Below, in pieces: positions 44,988 through 56,497 of a DNA stretch of 64,000 nucleotides; position 1 is the stretch's first letter; each line of letters starts with the position of its first letter. The stretch is from Larix kaempferi (lineage: Eukaryota; Streptophyta; Pinopsida; Pinales; Pinaceae): contig BSBM01001444.1 of the NCBI GenBank assembly GCA_027924585.1, positions 1,488,001-1,552,000 on the forward strand. Direction: 5' to 3'. The notes below the pieces were generated by a model. That model made no database searches and was not told the origin of the DNA. It saw nothing but the letters and a program-made list of their open reading frames with translations. Made by a program: the position numbers and the translations under genes.

Positions 44988-45957
44988 AATCTTTAGCATA
45001 GGTTCATTTCTTGTTAACATCATGTTAATACGCAAGAGATGAATGCCCTGAAAATGTCAATGCTTCCATATAGGAACGTTAGAGACAAGAAACACATGTC
45101 AATGCTTCCATATAGGAACGTTAGAGACAAGTAGGAACACGACAACCTCTGCAATCATAAGAATATAAATCTCAATGCAGCAAGAACAAGGTGCTCATGA
45201 CAAAGATTTCAAGATTATAAGATTGCTCAAAGCCATATAAACATAGAGTAAAAGATGATCGAAATAAACATGACATGATATATATGAAAATAGATCAAAA
45301 TGTTTAACATGATCAACATATAGAAAATTATGATCAGCCCATGATATCACTTATAAATTATAAAATGACAAGTCACTAATGTGCATAATCATGGGTTCAT
45401 TATTTGTTGACACATGTTAATATGCAAGAGATGAAATGCCCTGGAAATGTTAACGCTTCCATATAGGAACGTTAGAGACAAACAACACAGGAACTAGACA
45501 CAATCTCTGCAATACATGAAAATGAAACTATACCCCAATTAAAGAACTTATGACAAGCCAAAAATATGATATCACATAGATTCAAAAAATTGATTTTACT
45601 CAAGAAATTAATTAGCAAGAGCAAATAATGATCATAAAAATATTGCTTATAACAAACAATGAAATTGCTTTTACACAAAGGTCAGCAATAACATATATAT
45701 AAAGCAAATAATGATCATAAGATAACACATATAGAAGCATCATTATCATTATTATAAGAGTGAGACCATGTTAGAATATTGAGCAAAACAATTGATCAAA
45801 TAAAACAATAATATCACTTATAGATATGAAAATATAGCCATCAAGCAACTAAGTCCTAAGCATAGGTTCATTTCTTGATGTCACCATTACCATACTAGAG
45901 ATCCATGCCCTTGAAAATGTCAAAACATCTTCCACACAAAGAAGGTTAGAGACATAA
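44988..45957 (-). repeat. About 0.4-kb imperfect tandem repeats in the F2 interior
   Basis: Three repeats, recognisable at about 44988, 45370 and 45843, share the order GGTTCATT..TTGTT, CAAGAGATGAA-TGCCC and CTTCCATATAGGAACGTTAG (45063-45082, 45104-45123, 45456-45475, and degenerate at 45930-45957). Spacing is 380-470 bp. No coding content is recognised, so the interior grew by tandem duplication. Confidence 0.6.
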
Positions 45958-46725
45958 ACAAGAATAAGACAACCTCTGTAAACATGATGAATAAGAACAT
46001 AAACCCTAATGCAAAGAGATCAAGAAGATCATGACAGGAATTACAAAAAAAGAGATGAATAAAAAAATGATTTTTCTCACCAAAACCGAAGCCCAACAGC
46101 TGCTAAAAGACGGATCTGTCACTTTACAGTAGAAAAAACGAAAGCAGAAAAAATAGAAAATGAAAAATTACCATAATTCGGTCAATATTTCCCGGAATTT
46201 TTATTATAACTTGTTTTCGGAACTGGAGAAGCCATTTTGCATCCACTAGCAATGACGGAACAAAAAACCGGGCACCCAATAAAAAAATATTCGCTTTGCA
46301 GTCCGCACGGCCGTCACAAAAAAAATAAATTGGAAAATAACTAATTTTAAAATAGCGATATCTCCACCATCCGAACTCTAAACGAGACAATTTGTTTTTT
46401 GAAATTGAGTATTTTTACGAGAGGAACTTAGATATGCAATTTATTTCTTAAATATCTGCACATAAAGTGTCAAAACAATTATTTGAAAGCTGCCGCCCAA
46501 TTTTACCATAAACACTTCTCCACAAGGGTCAGGGTTTGAAAGAAAAAATTCAAATATGTAGAATAAAGCCCAGATCTGAAAAATTACCACATGGGTATTA
46601 TAGATCGGGTCACAAAACCACAAAATATGAAGAGCTCAAGTAAAATCATGAACATATGTTGCTTAAAAAATAGAAAATAAATTTTTACCGAAGAACATAG
46701 AGCACAGCAACCTACTCTGGTACCA

Positions 46726-47299
46726 TGTTAGAATATTGTGAACATATGAAATAATATCATAACACAATATAAACTATGGAAATCATTACTACTCTATCCT
46801 TCTATCAACCAAGCAACATAAAGCATGAAATAAAATTGGAGAAAAGAGAACAACAAGAGAACACCGATGTACGTGGTTCACCCAATATGGACTACATCCA
46901 CGGGAAGGGTTGCATCTTCCATTATTATGCAAATAGATTTCCAAGATTACATGGCATCCTCACATATGCATCACATCAAGCTCCATCACCCAATCATGTC
47001 ACAATCATGTGTGTACAAATGACATACACAACATGTGATGTGTGATGAATTACAATCAACACATACCCAAAAGGTTCTCCTTCACCTCTCTTATATACCA
47101 AGAGGTTTGGATTACAATACATCCCATAACACATGTGGCATAAATGAATTTCCACCTCTTTATATAGAGAATGGTTACAAAGGATATAATTACAATGATG
47201 CATGTGGGATAACTCTATTTTATAATATTATAGTTATTTTATGCCTTTAAATGATATTTTACTAATATACCACATAAGTCATCATTACATATTCTAACA
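46726..47299 (-). repeat. F2 5' LTR (574 bp)
   Basis: On the plus strand it starts TGTTAGAATATTGTG and ends CATATTCTAACA, giving 11-12 bp of near-inverted ends. A TATATAAAG-like promoter lies on the minus strand near 47160. Confidence 0.88.
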
Positions 47300-48425
47300 T
47301 CCCTCTCTAGACGGGAAACCACACTATCTATTATGGAGATTTCTTTAGATTGGAAGTTTGACCTCTTGGTGGATTACTCAAAAAACAAGTTTGCTTGTGA
47401 TGGATAGGTACAGGATGACAGGTACAGAGTAGTGGATGATATCATCAATTACAAGAGCATGATTTATTTGGTTCTAGAGTTAGAATTGAAGAAGAAGATC
47501 ATGCAAGCCTCGCACTATTCACCATTGGCAGGACATCAGGGATTCTTGAAAACTTATAGGAAGATTCGAGAGAGGTTCTCATGGAAGGGACTCAAGGACG
47601 ATGTAATAAAACATGTGTGGGAATGCAACACTTGGCAACAGAACAAAGTAGAACACATCCATCCGACAAGATTTCTTCAGCGATTACCCTATAGCAAAAA
47701 TGGGAGAGTTTTCCGTGGATTTCATTACAAGTTTGCTAAAGGTGCAAGGTAGAGATTTCATATATGTGGTGGTGGGCAGGTTAACCAAATTTGCTCATTA
47801 CTTTGCTATTCCTTCAGAGTGTACAGCGCGACAGGTAGCAGAGTTATTTTTCAGAGAGGTATTCATATTGCACGGGTTACCTAAGACCATTGTTAGTGAT
47901 AGGGACAACAGATACACAGGTGCCTTTTAGCAAGAACTCTTCATGTTGGTTGGGATTGATTTGGCTACTAGTACTAGTTACCACCCTCAGACTGACGCGC
48001 AAATAGAGATAGTAAACAAATGGATTGAGGGATATTTGAGAAAATATGTGGCAAGTAAAAAAAGTACTTGGATCAAATGGATGCTTCTAGGTGAACATTG
48101 TTACAATTCTACGTATCGCATGTCGATCAACATGACTCCTTTCAGAGCACTATATGGCTATGATGCTCTACTTTTGCAAAATTGGTATTCAAAGACATTA
48201 GAGCATCCAAAGCCAAGAACAGGATTCAAGACAGTTAGGACATTCTTAAGGCTCTCAAAGACAACTTGCAAACAACTTAGAACCAACAAAAATTGTATGT
48301 ATATAGGCAAAAGATTGAACGTAGATTCAAAGTGTGAGATGTGGTGTATTTGAGATTACAAGATTACAGACAATCTTCCCTCAAGTAAAAAGGAGCATAA
48401 AAATTGAAGCCTCACTTCTATGTCA
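47300..48425 (+). pseudogene. Element G, integrase part
   Basis: Continuation of the gypsy element cut at 38665. It has LAGHQGFLKTYRKIRERFSW and a zinc region in which the second CXXC has become CNTW (47432-47752). The core follows with VDFITSLLKVQGRDF (first D), LPKTIVSDRDNRYTGAF (second D), SYHPQTDAQIEIVNKWIEGY (E) and NMTPFRALYGYDALL. Frameshifts occur near 47710 and 48160 and a TAG at 47928. The ending KLKPHFYV is interrupted at 48425 by insertion N and resumes at 52451. The D and E catalytic residues are still visible. It resembles the chromovirus-like gypsies common in conifers. Confidence 0.85.
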
Positions 48426-51400
48426 TGTTATCACACAACTTGTAGTTGTCGCTAAAGGTATCATATCCAGGATGGTAGAGGTGTAGACAACTAAAGAGGT
48501 GACCCAAGAGATGCCACGGTTCCCAATGCAAGTTGGGTGTCACGTTAACCGAGGCACTCTTCACTTTAGATCAAGCCTAAGAAAGACCAAGGGGGAGACC
48601 CTAACTTAGCCAATGAAGGCTAGCGAACCCAACCTAGACCTCCTAGGGAAATATGATGATGAAAAATAGGAGACCAAGATGAGTTTAGATCTATATCTAG
48701 GATAGATAAGTGGGCGCAATGAATTAGGGCTTGGTTGAAGAGGCTTAAGGAATGACAAATATTCAACCAAGTACAGATAAAGGCCACTTATGAAGTTCAA
48801 AATAGTATATCTTGATAGATCTAGTGCCAAGTAAAAATACCCAAATGGGGCCCACCCTTAAAATAAGGAAAATGGTCCAAATGGAGCCCACAAGGTGAAA
48901 ATTGAAGTGATGTAGCACTAGGGGGTTTGATATGATGCAGATTTGATGATTAAACAAAGAATGAGCAATACCCACAACTTGGATCTAGCAAATGGCCACC
49001 TACCCAAGAAGTGTGACTTCCTCAAGAGAAGACTAGTGCATTAGATCGGGGAGAAAATGGTGTCGGATGTCCACCAAACTTTAGATCGGAAATTTTATTT
49101 TGATTTTAGAGGTGGGTTTTAATTATTATGCCCAGACAATTGCTAGATCCAAGTAGATATGAAAAATAAAAAAATGAGGGTTTTGAGATCTAGAAATAAT
49201 GGATAAGCCAAGGAAGTAGAATACGTACCTTTCAAGCGTACCTGGATGATGAGATGAATGCTGGTTATGACGAGGATTACTTTTCTAAAGATCAAATGGA
49301 ATATTTTGCAATTTTCTTGATAGTGCAATTTTCCCAAGCCCACACGTGTGCCCTTCTATTCTTGCAAAACTAAGGAGACAAAGCTCAATCAGTCAAACAA
49401 AATGAGGGTAGATACAAGCTAGAAGTAAGAGACAAGGAATTATTGGTACAAAGACAAAATCACTCCTTGTTTGATCCACGATTTGATAAAATATCTGCAA
49501 GGCAAGGCTCCCCACCAATGCGCACTCCTCCAAGTCGGCCTCTTCACCTGTAAATCGAAATAGTGGAAAAAGATACCAGATAACTACAAAATATCCTCCA
49601 GTGCAATGGACAAAGCATTACAATCACCATAACCAAACACCCATATCAATATCCAAGATGCCCAAAAAATATTTCTTCTATTCCGGTAGCCAAGAGCCAA
49701 AAATCTCTAGATTCCTTTACAATAGGGGGGTCTCTTCCTTAAATAGGATGAGGGAGACCAAAACCCTAAACCACTTTTGAAAACTAGTGGTTGAGATCAA
49801 AAGATACAACAATATAATCAATGGCTAAGATGAGCCAATACAAAATATGGCATGGATAACTCACATGAGGGAGTGTGACCTCACCAAAAGATGACTAGGA
49901 GGGGTGCGCACTAGATGACGGTGGCTAAAAACATAAGTGCCACAACATAAGACTAGGACAAATGACTAGGAGCACATGGTCGGGCTAGGAGATATTATTC
50001 CCCTTCACTAGCATGACCCCATGGCACAATAACATAACATATGACTCAATGACATGTCCAAGTACACAAATGATCAAATCAAGTCCACATCAACAGAGAG
50101 ACAAATGCATGAAAAGGCCTCCTGATGACTGTGTGGACCCCACTGACTGCTTCAAATTGATCTGGAAGGAGTGGGATACACCATAGATGACCTCAGAGCA
50201 GACCACATGCCAAGACCTTGCCTCAATTTCCCAAATCGAATTCCTAAATGACCTTTTTATTCCATTTTTATTTCTCCTGAAAAACCATCAGACTGCCCAT
50301 AGCTCACTGTCTAGTGCCTGCGCTAGGAAATTGACTATGGCATGATGTCTGAAAGGGGGGTAATATGCTAAAAACAAGTGGATGGACCACCCCCTTCCTC
50401 TGTAGCGCCCTAGGAAACGACTAGCCTCCAATGCTCTGGTTGGACAGGCCACATCGGCATGGCCAAATTGTTCAACAGGTGAAAAAATGCTCAAATCATC
50501 TCTGGAAGTGCCTGGAACTGAAAAGTAAGTGTCTCATTGGATTCAGATGACCCAAATCCACTAGGTATGAGTACTCATACACCTCATGATAACCTATAAG
50601 ATCATCTGTATCATCCATCATACCCAGAGAAGTAAAAATATGATGATTTGGAAATAATAATAATCAATAGAAACTGCATCAATCATCATATGAAGTCTGT
50701 GCCCATCATGTGGAATCATCAAAAGGTGCATAAAGGACCATAGAGCAACATCATAAAATGCAAGTGGTCCATCTCATCACGGTTCCCAAGGTTGACCTTG
50801 GTCAAACTAGGTTTGATCGGTCAAATTGATCAAAATATAACCCTAGCCAAAGAAGCCATGTTACTGCAAGTGCAAATGGTTAAGACATTCTCTCTAAATC
50901 ATTTTCATAGGAAGACTTTAAAGCATTGAGCATTATTTCATTAGCAATTAATAAATAATAGTAGGTTAGTTAATATTTTCCTTTCAAGAAGAACCTCAAG
51001 AATATACTCATTTGTAGACATGATCAATTAGCTAGTAGACGGTGAAGGCTAAGGATGCAAGGCTAGGATAAAAGTGGATGAATTGAATGACTTGACATAG
51101 TGATACTTTGGTTAAGGGAAAAGTTGTTACACACTTAAGCATGTGTTGGACAAAGATACACAAGGAATGGCGGTGTCTCACAAATAGATGAGTTGTTTAG
51201 AGAAGCGTTTATTCAACCTTGGCAAAAAGTCTACTACTAAAACCTTATGGTCCTAGGGGACACTTAGAATTAGTTGTCCCTTACTCCATCTCATATCATA
51301 ACCCGCAGGCTCAATGAGGAAAGTTTCACATAAGGTTAGCAGTCTTTAGATTTGGCATATATTTAATCACTGCTTTATTTGAGCCTTTCATTTCATTTCC

Positions 51401-52445
51401 TTGGCCAACAATCTTTAGATTTAGCCTACATTTATCCATTGCTTTTTAGGCCATTTAGGACCCCTTTGGTATTTTGCATGTGCTTAGAAGCACAACTCAT
51501 TGCAGCTTACATCCGGAGTGTATTTCATTTCATTAGCATTTCATTGCATTACATTTCACAACCCTTTTCATTAGGATTTACAAAAGATATAACAATAGTT
51601 TCCAAGGTAGTACAATTTGCTTCAGGTTTTGGCCAACACAACTCAAGCAACTAGGGGGAATTCCGCACAAAACCACACATTGGGGAAACCGACTAGAATG
51701 ATAAAGGCATAAAATCCACCTCACCAAAGGTAAGTTTTGTTTCCAACTCAGAGCCGAGACACAATACTAACATAGATGCAGTCCAACACATAGGCAGAAG
51801 CGGGGAAGTCCTCCATTTCACAAGTCAAGGTGTAAGTTAGGGTGAAGATCAAATGATGAGGAAGGATAGATGGATGGATGGAGACAAGTGAAAATGGTGC
51901 CTAAGCTAGCAAGTCAAAAAGACAATAGTGATCATGTCCACATTCCTAGGAAGGTAAAGACCAACGAGTATAAAAGAATAGTTTCCAAATGTCAGTAATA
52001 CAATCATGCATATAATCCATAACAACCAATTTCATTTCAATATTAATACTGCCAGATCATAATTACTATATGCCAAGTCAATGCTATCAAAATGACCTAA
52101 ACAACGAGATAATAACATCAAATGCACATCATATATATACTGGGTCACATATCAATATCTGTAATCTGGACCAACTAACACCACTGAAAACACTGCATCT
52201 GAAATACTGAACACTGCCTTGTATGGAATAAAAGGTCATATCGGTCATCAAATCTGAGGTCTTAATGCTCAGCCTTGGCATAAGGTCTGCTAAATGTATG
52301 ATAAAGATGCTTTGATGTGTGAGTGATAACAAATAATACTACTCATCATAGTTGATCTCATTGAATATATGCAAAGGCAAAGCTCAAAAAATTGTAGATA
52401 TCTGCTCTGCAAACATGGTAGCCCAACTACTATAGTGTGATAACA
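48426..52445 (-). mobile_element. Insertion N, 4,020 bp with 11-bp inverted ends and TSD
   Basis: The ends are TGTTATCACAC (48426-48436) and GTGTGATAACA (52435-52445), a perfect 11-bp inversion that extends imperfectly to GTAGTTG. Flanks TGTCA (48421-48425) and TGTCC (52446-52450) are a 5-bp duplication with one later change. Removing N restores the G integrase frame, giving KLKPHFYV-PYKITRRVGEVAYELEF. No coding ORF is recognised. A TATTTAAG (minus, near 49745) followed by transcribed-looking sequence suggests a very long solo LTR in minus orientation, but no second copy is in the window. The start word is shared with the P/B2 LTRs. Confidence 0.65.
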
Positions 52446-52729
52446 TGTCCCTTACAAGATTACTAGAAGAGTGGGAGAAGTGGCTTATGAGCTTGAGTTT
52501 CCCGAGGGGAGGAAAATGTATTGCATGTTGGAAGGTGGAGCCAACAATCATTAATCAAAAAGCCATTCTAAGATATTCAAAGGTTCCCCAAGGAGTCGTG
52601 AAGGATGTATTTGGCCTATCTTCTTCTTTGACCAAGACTTTATTATAAGTTGAGAACGCAATCAACATAGACATCATGCTAGCCTTAGAACGCAATCTTT
52701 TGAAGGCCATACGAACAAAAGGAGGAGGG
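52446..52729 (+). pseudogene. Element G, integrase end and polypurine tract
   Basis: Resumes with PYKITRRVGEVAYELEFPEG, the SH3-like end of gypsy integrase. It then decays into stops. AAAAGGAGGAGGG (52717-52729) is a convincing polypurine tract immediately before the LTR. Confidence 0.75.
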
Positions 52730-54300
52730 TGTTGAGGGAAAAAGACACTTGTTGGGGTTAGCTGGGGCATGTTGTCCTCCTTCCAAGCTCAACTTTTCAC
52801 CTTGTTGAAGCTATCATCACTTTTTATCATTATTTTATGTTTGATGAGGTTTATTATTTGAATTTAAACTCAAATTAGATTGGTTGACCTAGAGAAGGGA
52901 AAGGGTAGACTTTTTCCCTATAAATATAGCGCCCTCCTCTATTTGTAAGCCAAATCCTCGGATCAAATATGACTGAAATTTTATTCCTACTTGTGTATAT
53001 GAGACTTTGATGTGGTGCATACCTCTGTTCTTGGCTCTTCTAAAGTTTCTAAGGACAATACTTTGATGTTTGAGGCTTCTTTGCAAACTTTCACGACTAA
53101 CCCAAGGAGGAAGGATTCTAGGGTTTGGTTATCTTCTCTTTTCTCTTTGTTAAAAGTGGTAAGATCTTGAAGCTCTTGCCTTGCATTGGTTTTGTATCTA
53201 AGGTAAGAGTATTCTAGATTTTGATACATGCTAGGCTAGTCTTGTTGGTGACACATTCCTCTTGAAGTATCCTTCTTGTTTTGGGCCTAGGGTTTTTAGA
53301 CTTGCCCTAGTTCATCAAGCATTGAATTACCAATTCTAGGGAGAACGCTAGTCTTGATTTTTCTCATTTCCTTAAGAATAAGACCTAGGTCTATTTCCCT
53401 CATCTTCTCTTTTTTCAAATTACAAAATTTGAGGTATTATATTTAAAAAAATACAAAGCAATCCTATATATAGAAAAACCCTAAAAATAAAAATATAAAA
53501 TCCCAAAATATTGCATTTGCGAAGAGTCTAATTTGTTGAAAGTGATTCCCCCCCTTGATTTTATGGTGAATCTTTAAGGGTGGCCCCTTTTTGTGGGTAA
53601 TTTGAGAGATTTGCGGTTATGTGCAAGCATTGGTATGTTTTTTAGATATGATTTGACAAGTACATCCATCTAAATTCATTCTTGAAGTCTTAGAAGCTTG
53701 AGACAAGGTCTATTATCAACCCTACTAACTTGGGCGTCTATCTAGTGATCCAAGTTGATTTTGTTGTATTTTTGAGTGTTGGTTAGGGCATAAACTAGAT
53801 CTGGTAAGTCATTTCCAGATTTGTCTTACTCGTTTATTGACTGCCTCAAACGTGTGATTCTTGTCAATCTCCATTGAGGGTACTTTTCTTGGTAAGTTGT
53901 CATTGTTCTAAGTGGTTTTCATCTATCTTTGAGCACATATTTGTTTGTTTTCCTTTTATAATAGTAACAAGGTTTTTAATAATTTTCCCTAATTGTGAAC
54001 ATTAATTACTTCTAACTCTTATCCTATTGAAGTATTTGGTAAAAATCCTTGTATTTGTTGCTTTGGTTCTATAAGGCACTGATCTTTGTCAAGAGGTTGC
54101 TTGTGAGGTATTCTTGTGTTTCCTTGACTGCTTTTGTAGGTTTATTTCACCTATAAGAGACTCCCCCTTGGCCACTAGGAGTTGGCCTAAAGCGTACAGA
54201 GAGTGCATTGTGGTGACAATGGGTGCATCTCTTCATTAGTTGGCATTCTTAGCATCGACCTTCATGGCCTTTCGTAAGGGTGCTAATTTGTGTTGTAACT
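52730..54300 (+). repeat. Element G, 3' LTR (about 1.57 kb), left arm of an inverted repeat
   Basis: Starts TGTTGAGGGAAAAAGACAC after the purine tract, has a TATAAATATAG box near 52920, and ends near GTGTTGTAACT at 54300. From 52857 onwards it is matched in reverse by 54889-56296. No coding ORFs. The G 5' LTR is not in the window. Confidence 0.75.
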
Positions 54301-54326
54301 GTTAGCAAGAATGCACTCATTGTGAA

Positions 54327-54816
54327 TGTTAAGTTTAAACCAAATAGACTAGCAAGATCACTGAAAGGAACATAATCACAAGATAGACACAGAATTTACC
54401 CTGGGAAACCCTCATGGGGTAGAAAACCCAGCAAAGCTTTCCTCAATAAGATGATCAACCAAAATACAAGATGTGCTCCCTCCTTCTCTAGCTCCTTAGC
54501 AGATCTCCCAGACAAGTGCGCTACTTTTCTCAAGTGAGTGAGTGTATCTAATGAGGAGTTCACCTCCTCTATTTATACTAACTCCCGACTAACCAAAATA
54601 CCTAATGGGGCCGACCTCTCCTAGAGAAGTCTAATAACCCCTAAAATATGACATCAGGGCCGACCCCCACATGGTGGGTCTAATAACCCTAGTTAACACA
54701 AACCCCTGGAGGAATAATCATCTCCAGATACATGATAGGGTTACCTCGGAGGGATGAAACATCTCCGGAATAATAATGTACAAATATAATATTCTTAGAA
54801 GTTACAATATTCAACA
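54327..54816 (-). mobile_element. Solo copia LTR with TSD GTGAA
   Basis: Starts TGTTAAGTTTAAACC and ends ATATTCAACA, 490 bp. It is flanked by perfect GTGAA duplications (54322-54326 and 54817-54821). TATAAATAG on the minus strand near 54575 shows its orientation. It lies in the short spacer between the two opposed gypsy LTRs. Confidence 0.88.
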
Positions 54817-54888
54817 GTGAAGGCCATTGTGCCATTGAAGGCATCATGCATTGTTGATGGTTGTTGCATTGCGATGGTTGGTTAGACA

Positions 54889-56296
54889 TGTTACCGCACA
54901 AATTAGCACCCTTTGAAAGGTCACGAGGGTCGGTGCTAAGATTGACAACTAATCAGGAGATGCACCCACTATCACCACATTGCACTATCCTTACGCTTTA
55001 GGCCATATCCTAGAGGCCAAGGAGAAGTCCCTAATATAGGTGAAAAAAGACTTGCAAAGCAATAATACTTCATGAGCAACCTAGTAACAAAGATTAGTGC
55101 CTTATGGAGTCAAAGCAATGAGTACAAGCGTGTTTACCAAGTGCTTCAAGAGGATAGGAGTTAGAATAGATAAATGCTCACAATTAGGGAAAATAATTAA
55201 AAGCCTTATTGTAGTTATAAAAGGACAACCACCAAAAATATGCTCAAAGAAAGATGGAAGTCACTTAGAACAATGCCAATTTACCAAGGAAGGTACTCTT
55301 AATGGAGGGATAGAAATCACGTCTTTGGAGTAGTGAATAAATGAGTATGGGAAGTCTAGAAATGACTTATCAGATCTGGTTTATGCCGTAACCAGTCTTC
55401 AAAAATCACAAGAATGAAAACTTGAACCACTAGGTGGATGCCTGGTTAGTAGGGCTCATAATAAACCTTGTCTTCAACTTGTAAAGTCCTTCAAAGATGA
55501 ATTTAGATGGTTGTACCTATCAAATTAGATCTGAAAAACATACATAGCTCTTGAACATAACTGTTAATCTCTAAAACCAACAACAAGAAAAAGATTCCCT
55601 TGAGGATCAACCATTAAATCAAGAAGGGTGCATCACTTTAACGGATTAGATTCTTCAATATTGCAATTTTTTGGTTTTTTATATGTTATATTTTTATTTT
55701 TAGGGTTTTGATATTTTGATATTTTTAAATATATAATTTTGGAAATTTGAAAAAGAGAAAATGAGGGAAATAGACCTAGCTCTCATTCCTCGGGGCAATG
55801 AGAAAAATCGGGGCTAGCGTTCTTCCAAGAATTGACAATTCAATGCTTGATCAATTAGGGCAAGGCTAAGAAACACTAGGTTATGTTAGCACTTGACCTA
55901 ATTAGGGAAAACAAGATGCCAAGGCCCAAAACAAGAGGGACTACTCACCGAAGATGCCTCACCAATCAAGACTAAGCTATCATGCATAAAACCCTAAATT
56001 GCTTTTACCTTGGATACCTCCAACAGTGCAAGACAAGATCTTCAAGATCTTACCACAATTGAGTGAGAGAAGGAGAAGAGAAAGAAACCCTATAATCTTT
56101 TCACCTTGGAATAGGATTGAAAGATTATAAATAAGCCTCACATATAAAAATTTGATCCTTAGAAATGTCATAAGAGCCAAGAAGAGAGGTGCATACCACA
56201 TCAATGTCTCATTTGATCCCATGATCTTTCTTATGGGGAAAGGTGCTAACGTTTCCATCCTCTAGGTCAACCTATCCAATTTTGAGTTTAAAGTAG
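54889..56296 (-). repeat. Gypsy LTR facing the G LTR, right arm of an inverted repeat
   Basis: On the plus strand it starts TGTTACCGCACAAATTAGC and is the reverse complement of the G 3' LTR over about 1.4 kb (for example TTAGCACCC, CTTTAGGCC, GACTCCATAAGGCACT in reverse). It ends at 56296, so about 130 bp of its U3 start are missing. The divergence of the arms is clearly higher than in M or F1. It is probably a solo or truncated LTR of the same family in reverse. Confidence 0.75.
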
Positions 56297-56497
56297 TGTT
56301 CCATGTGGGGACGTCTCGTAGGGTCAGGGGCATGCCCCCTATGTGTCTCACGCCCCTGGGATGGGGTGGGGGAACCTGGCGAAACGTTTCGCAGTGCCCC
56401 GTTTATGCGAAATGTTTCGAAATACATGAAGGCATGCTTTGTAGAGAGGGGTGCGTCTGGGTATCCCCTCTTGAAAATGGGGGACGTCCATGCACCC
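56297..56497. other. Short GC-rich block with palindromic CGAAACGTTTCG
   Basis: This 200-bp block has G/C runs unlike its neighbours and two related palindromes (CGAAACGTTTCG and CGAAATGTTTCG). GGGGACGTC/GGGGGACGTCC near both ends hints at a small inverted element. No coding function is recognised. Confidence 0.4.

Larger units (their letters stand above)
43511..47299 (-). mobile_element. Element F2, non-coding copia-type element (LARD-like)
   Basis: Minus orientation. The 5' LTR is 46726-47299. The primer site TGGTACCAGAGT (minus, 46725-46714) is close to the initiator tRNA-Met site. The interior is 44010-46725, with purine tract AAGGGGGAG (minus, 44010-44018). The 3' LTR is 43511-44009 and lacks its last 75 bp, where it joins Q. 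The 2.7-kb interior is AT-rich and has no recognisable gag or pol, so the element is non-autonomous. TCCCT follows the right end (47300-47304), but its partner is lost. Confidence 0.85.

Noticed and set aside
45000-45500. CRISPR array
   Set aside because: The repeats are long, imperfect and irregularly spaced inside a plant LTR element.
48426-52445. hAT or Mutator element
   Set aside because: The duplication is 5 bp, not 8-9 bp, and no transposase is seen.
52857-56296. Foldback transposon
   Set aside because: The left arm is continuous with the G purine tract and LTR start, so the arms are two opposed LTRs.
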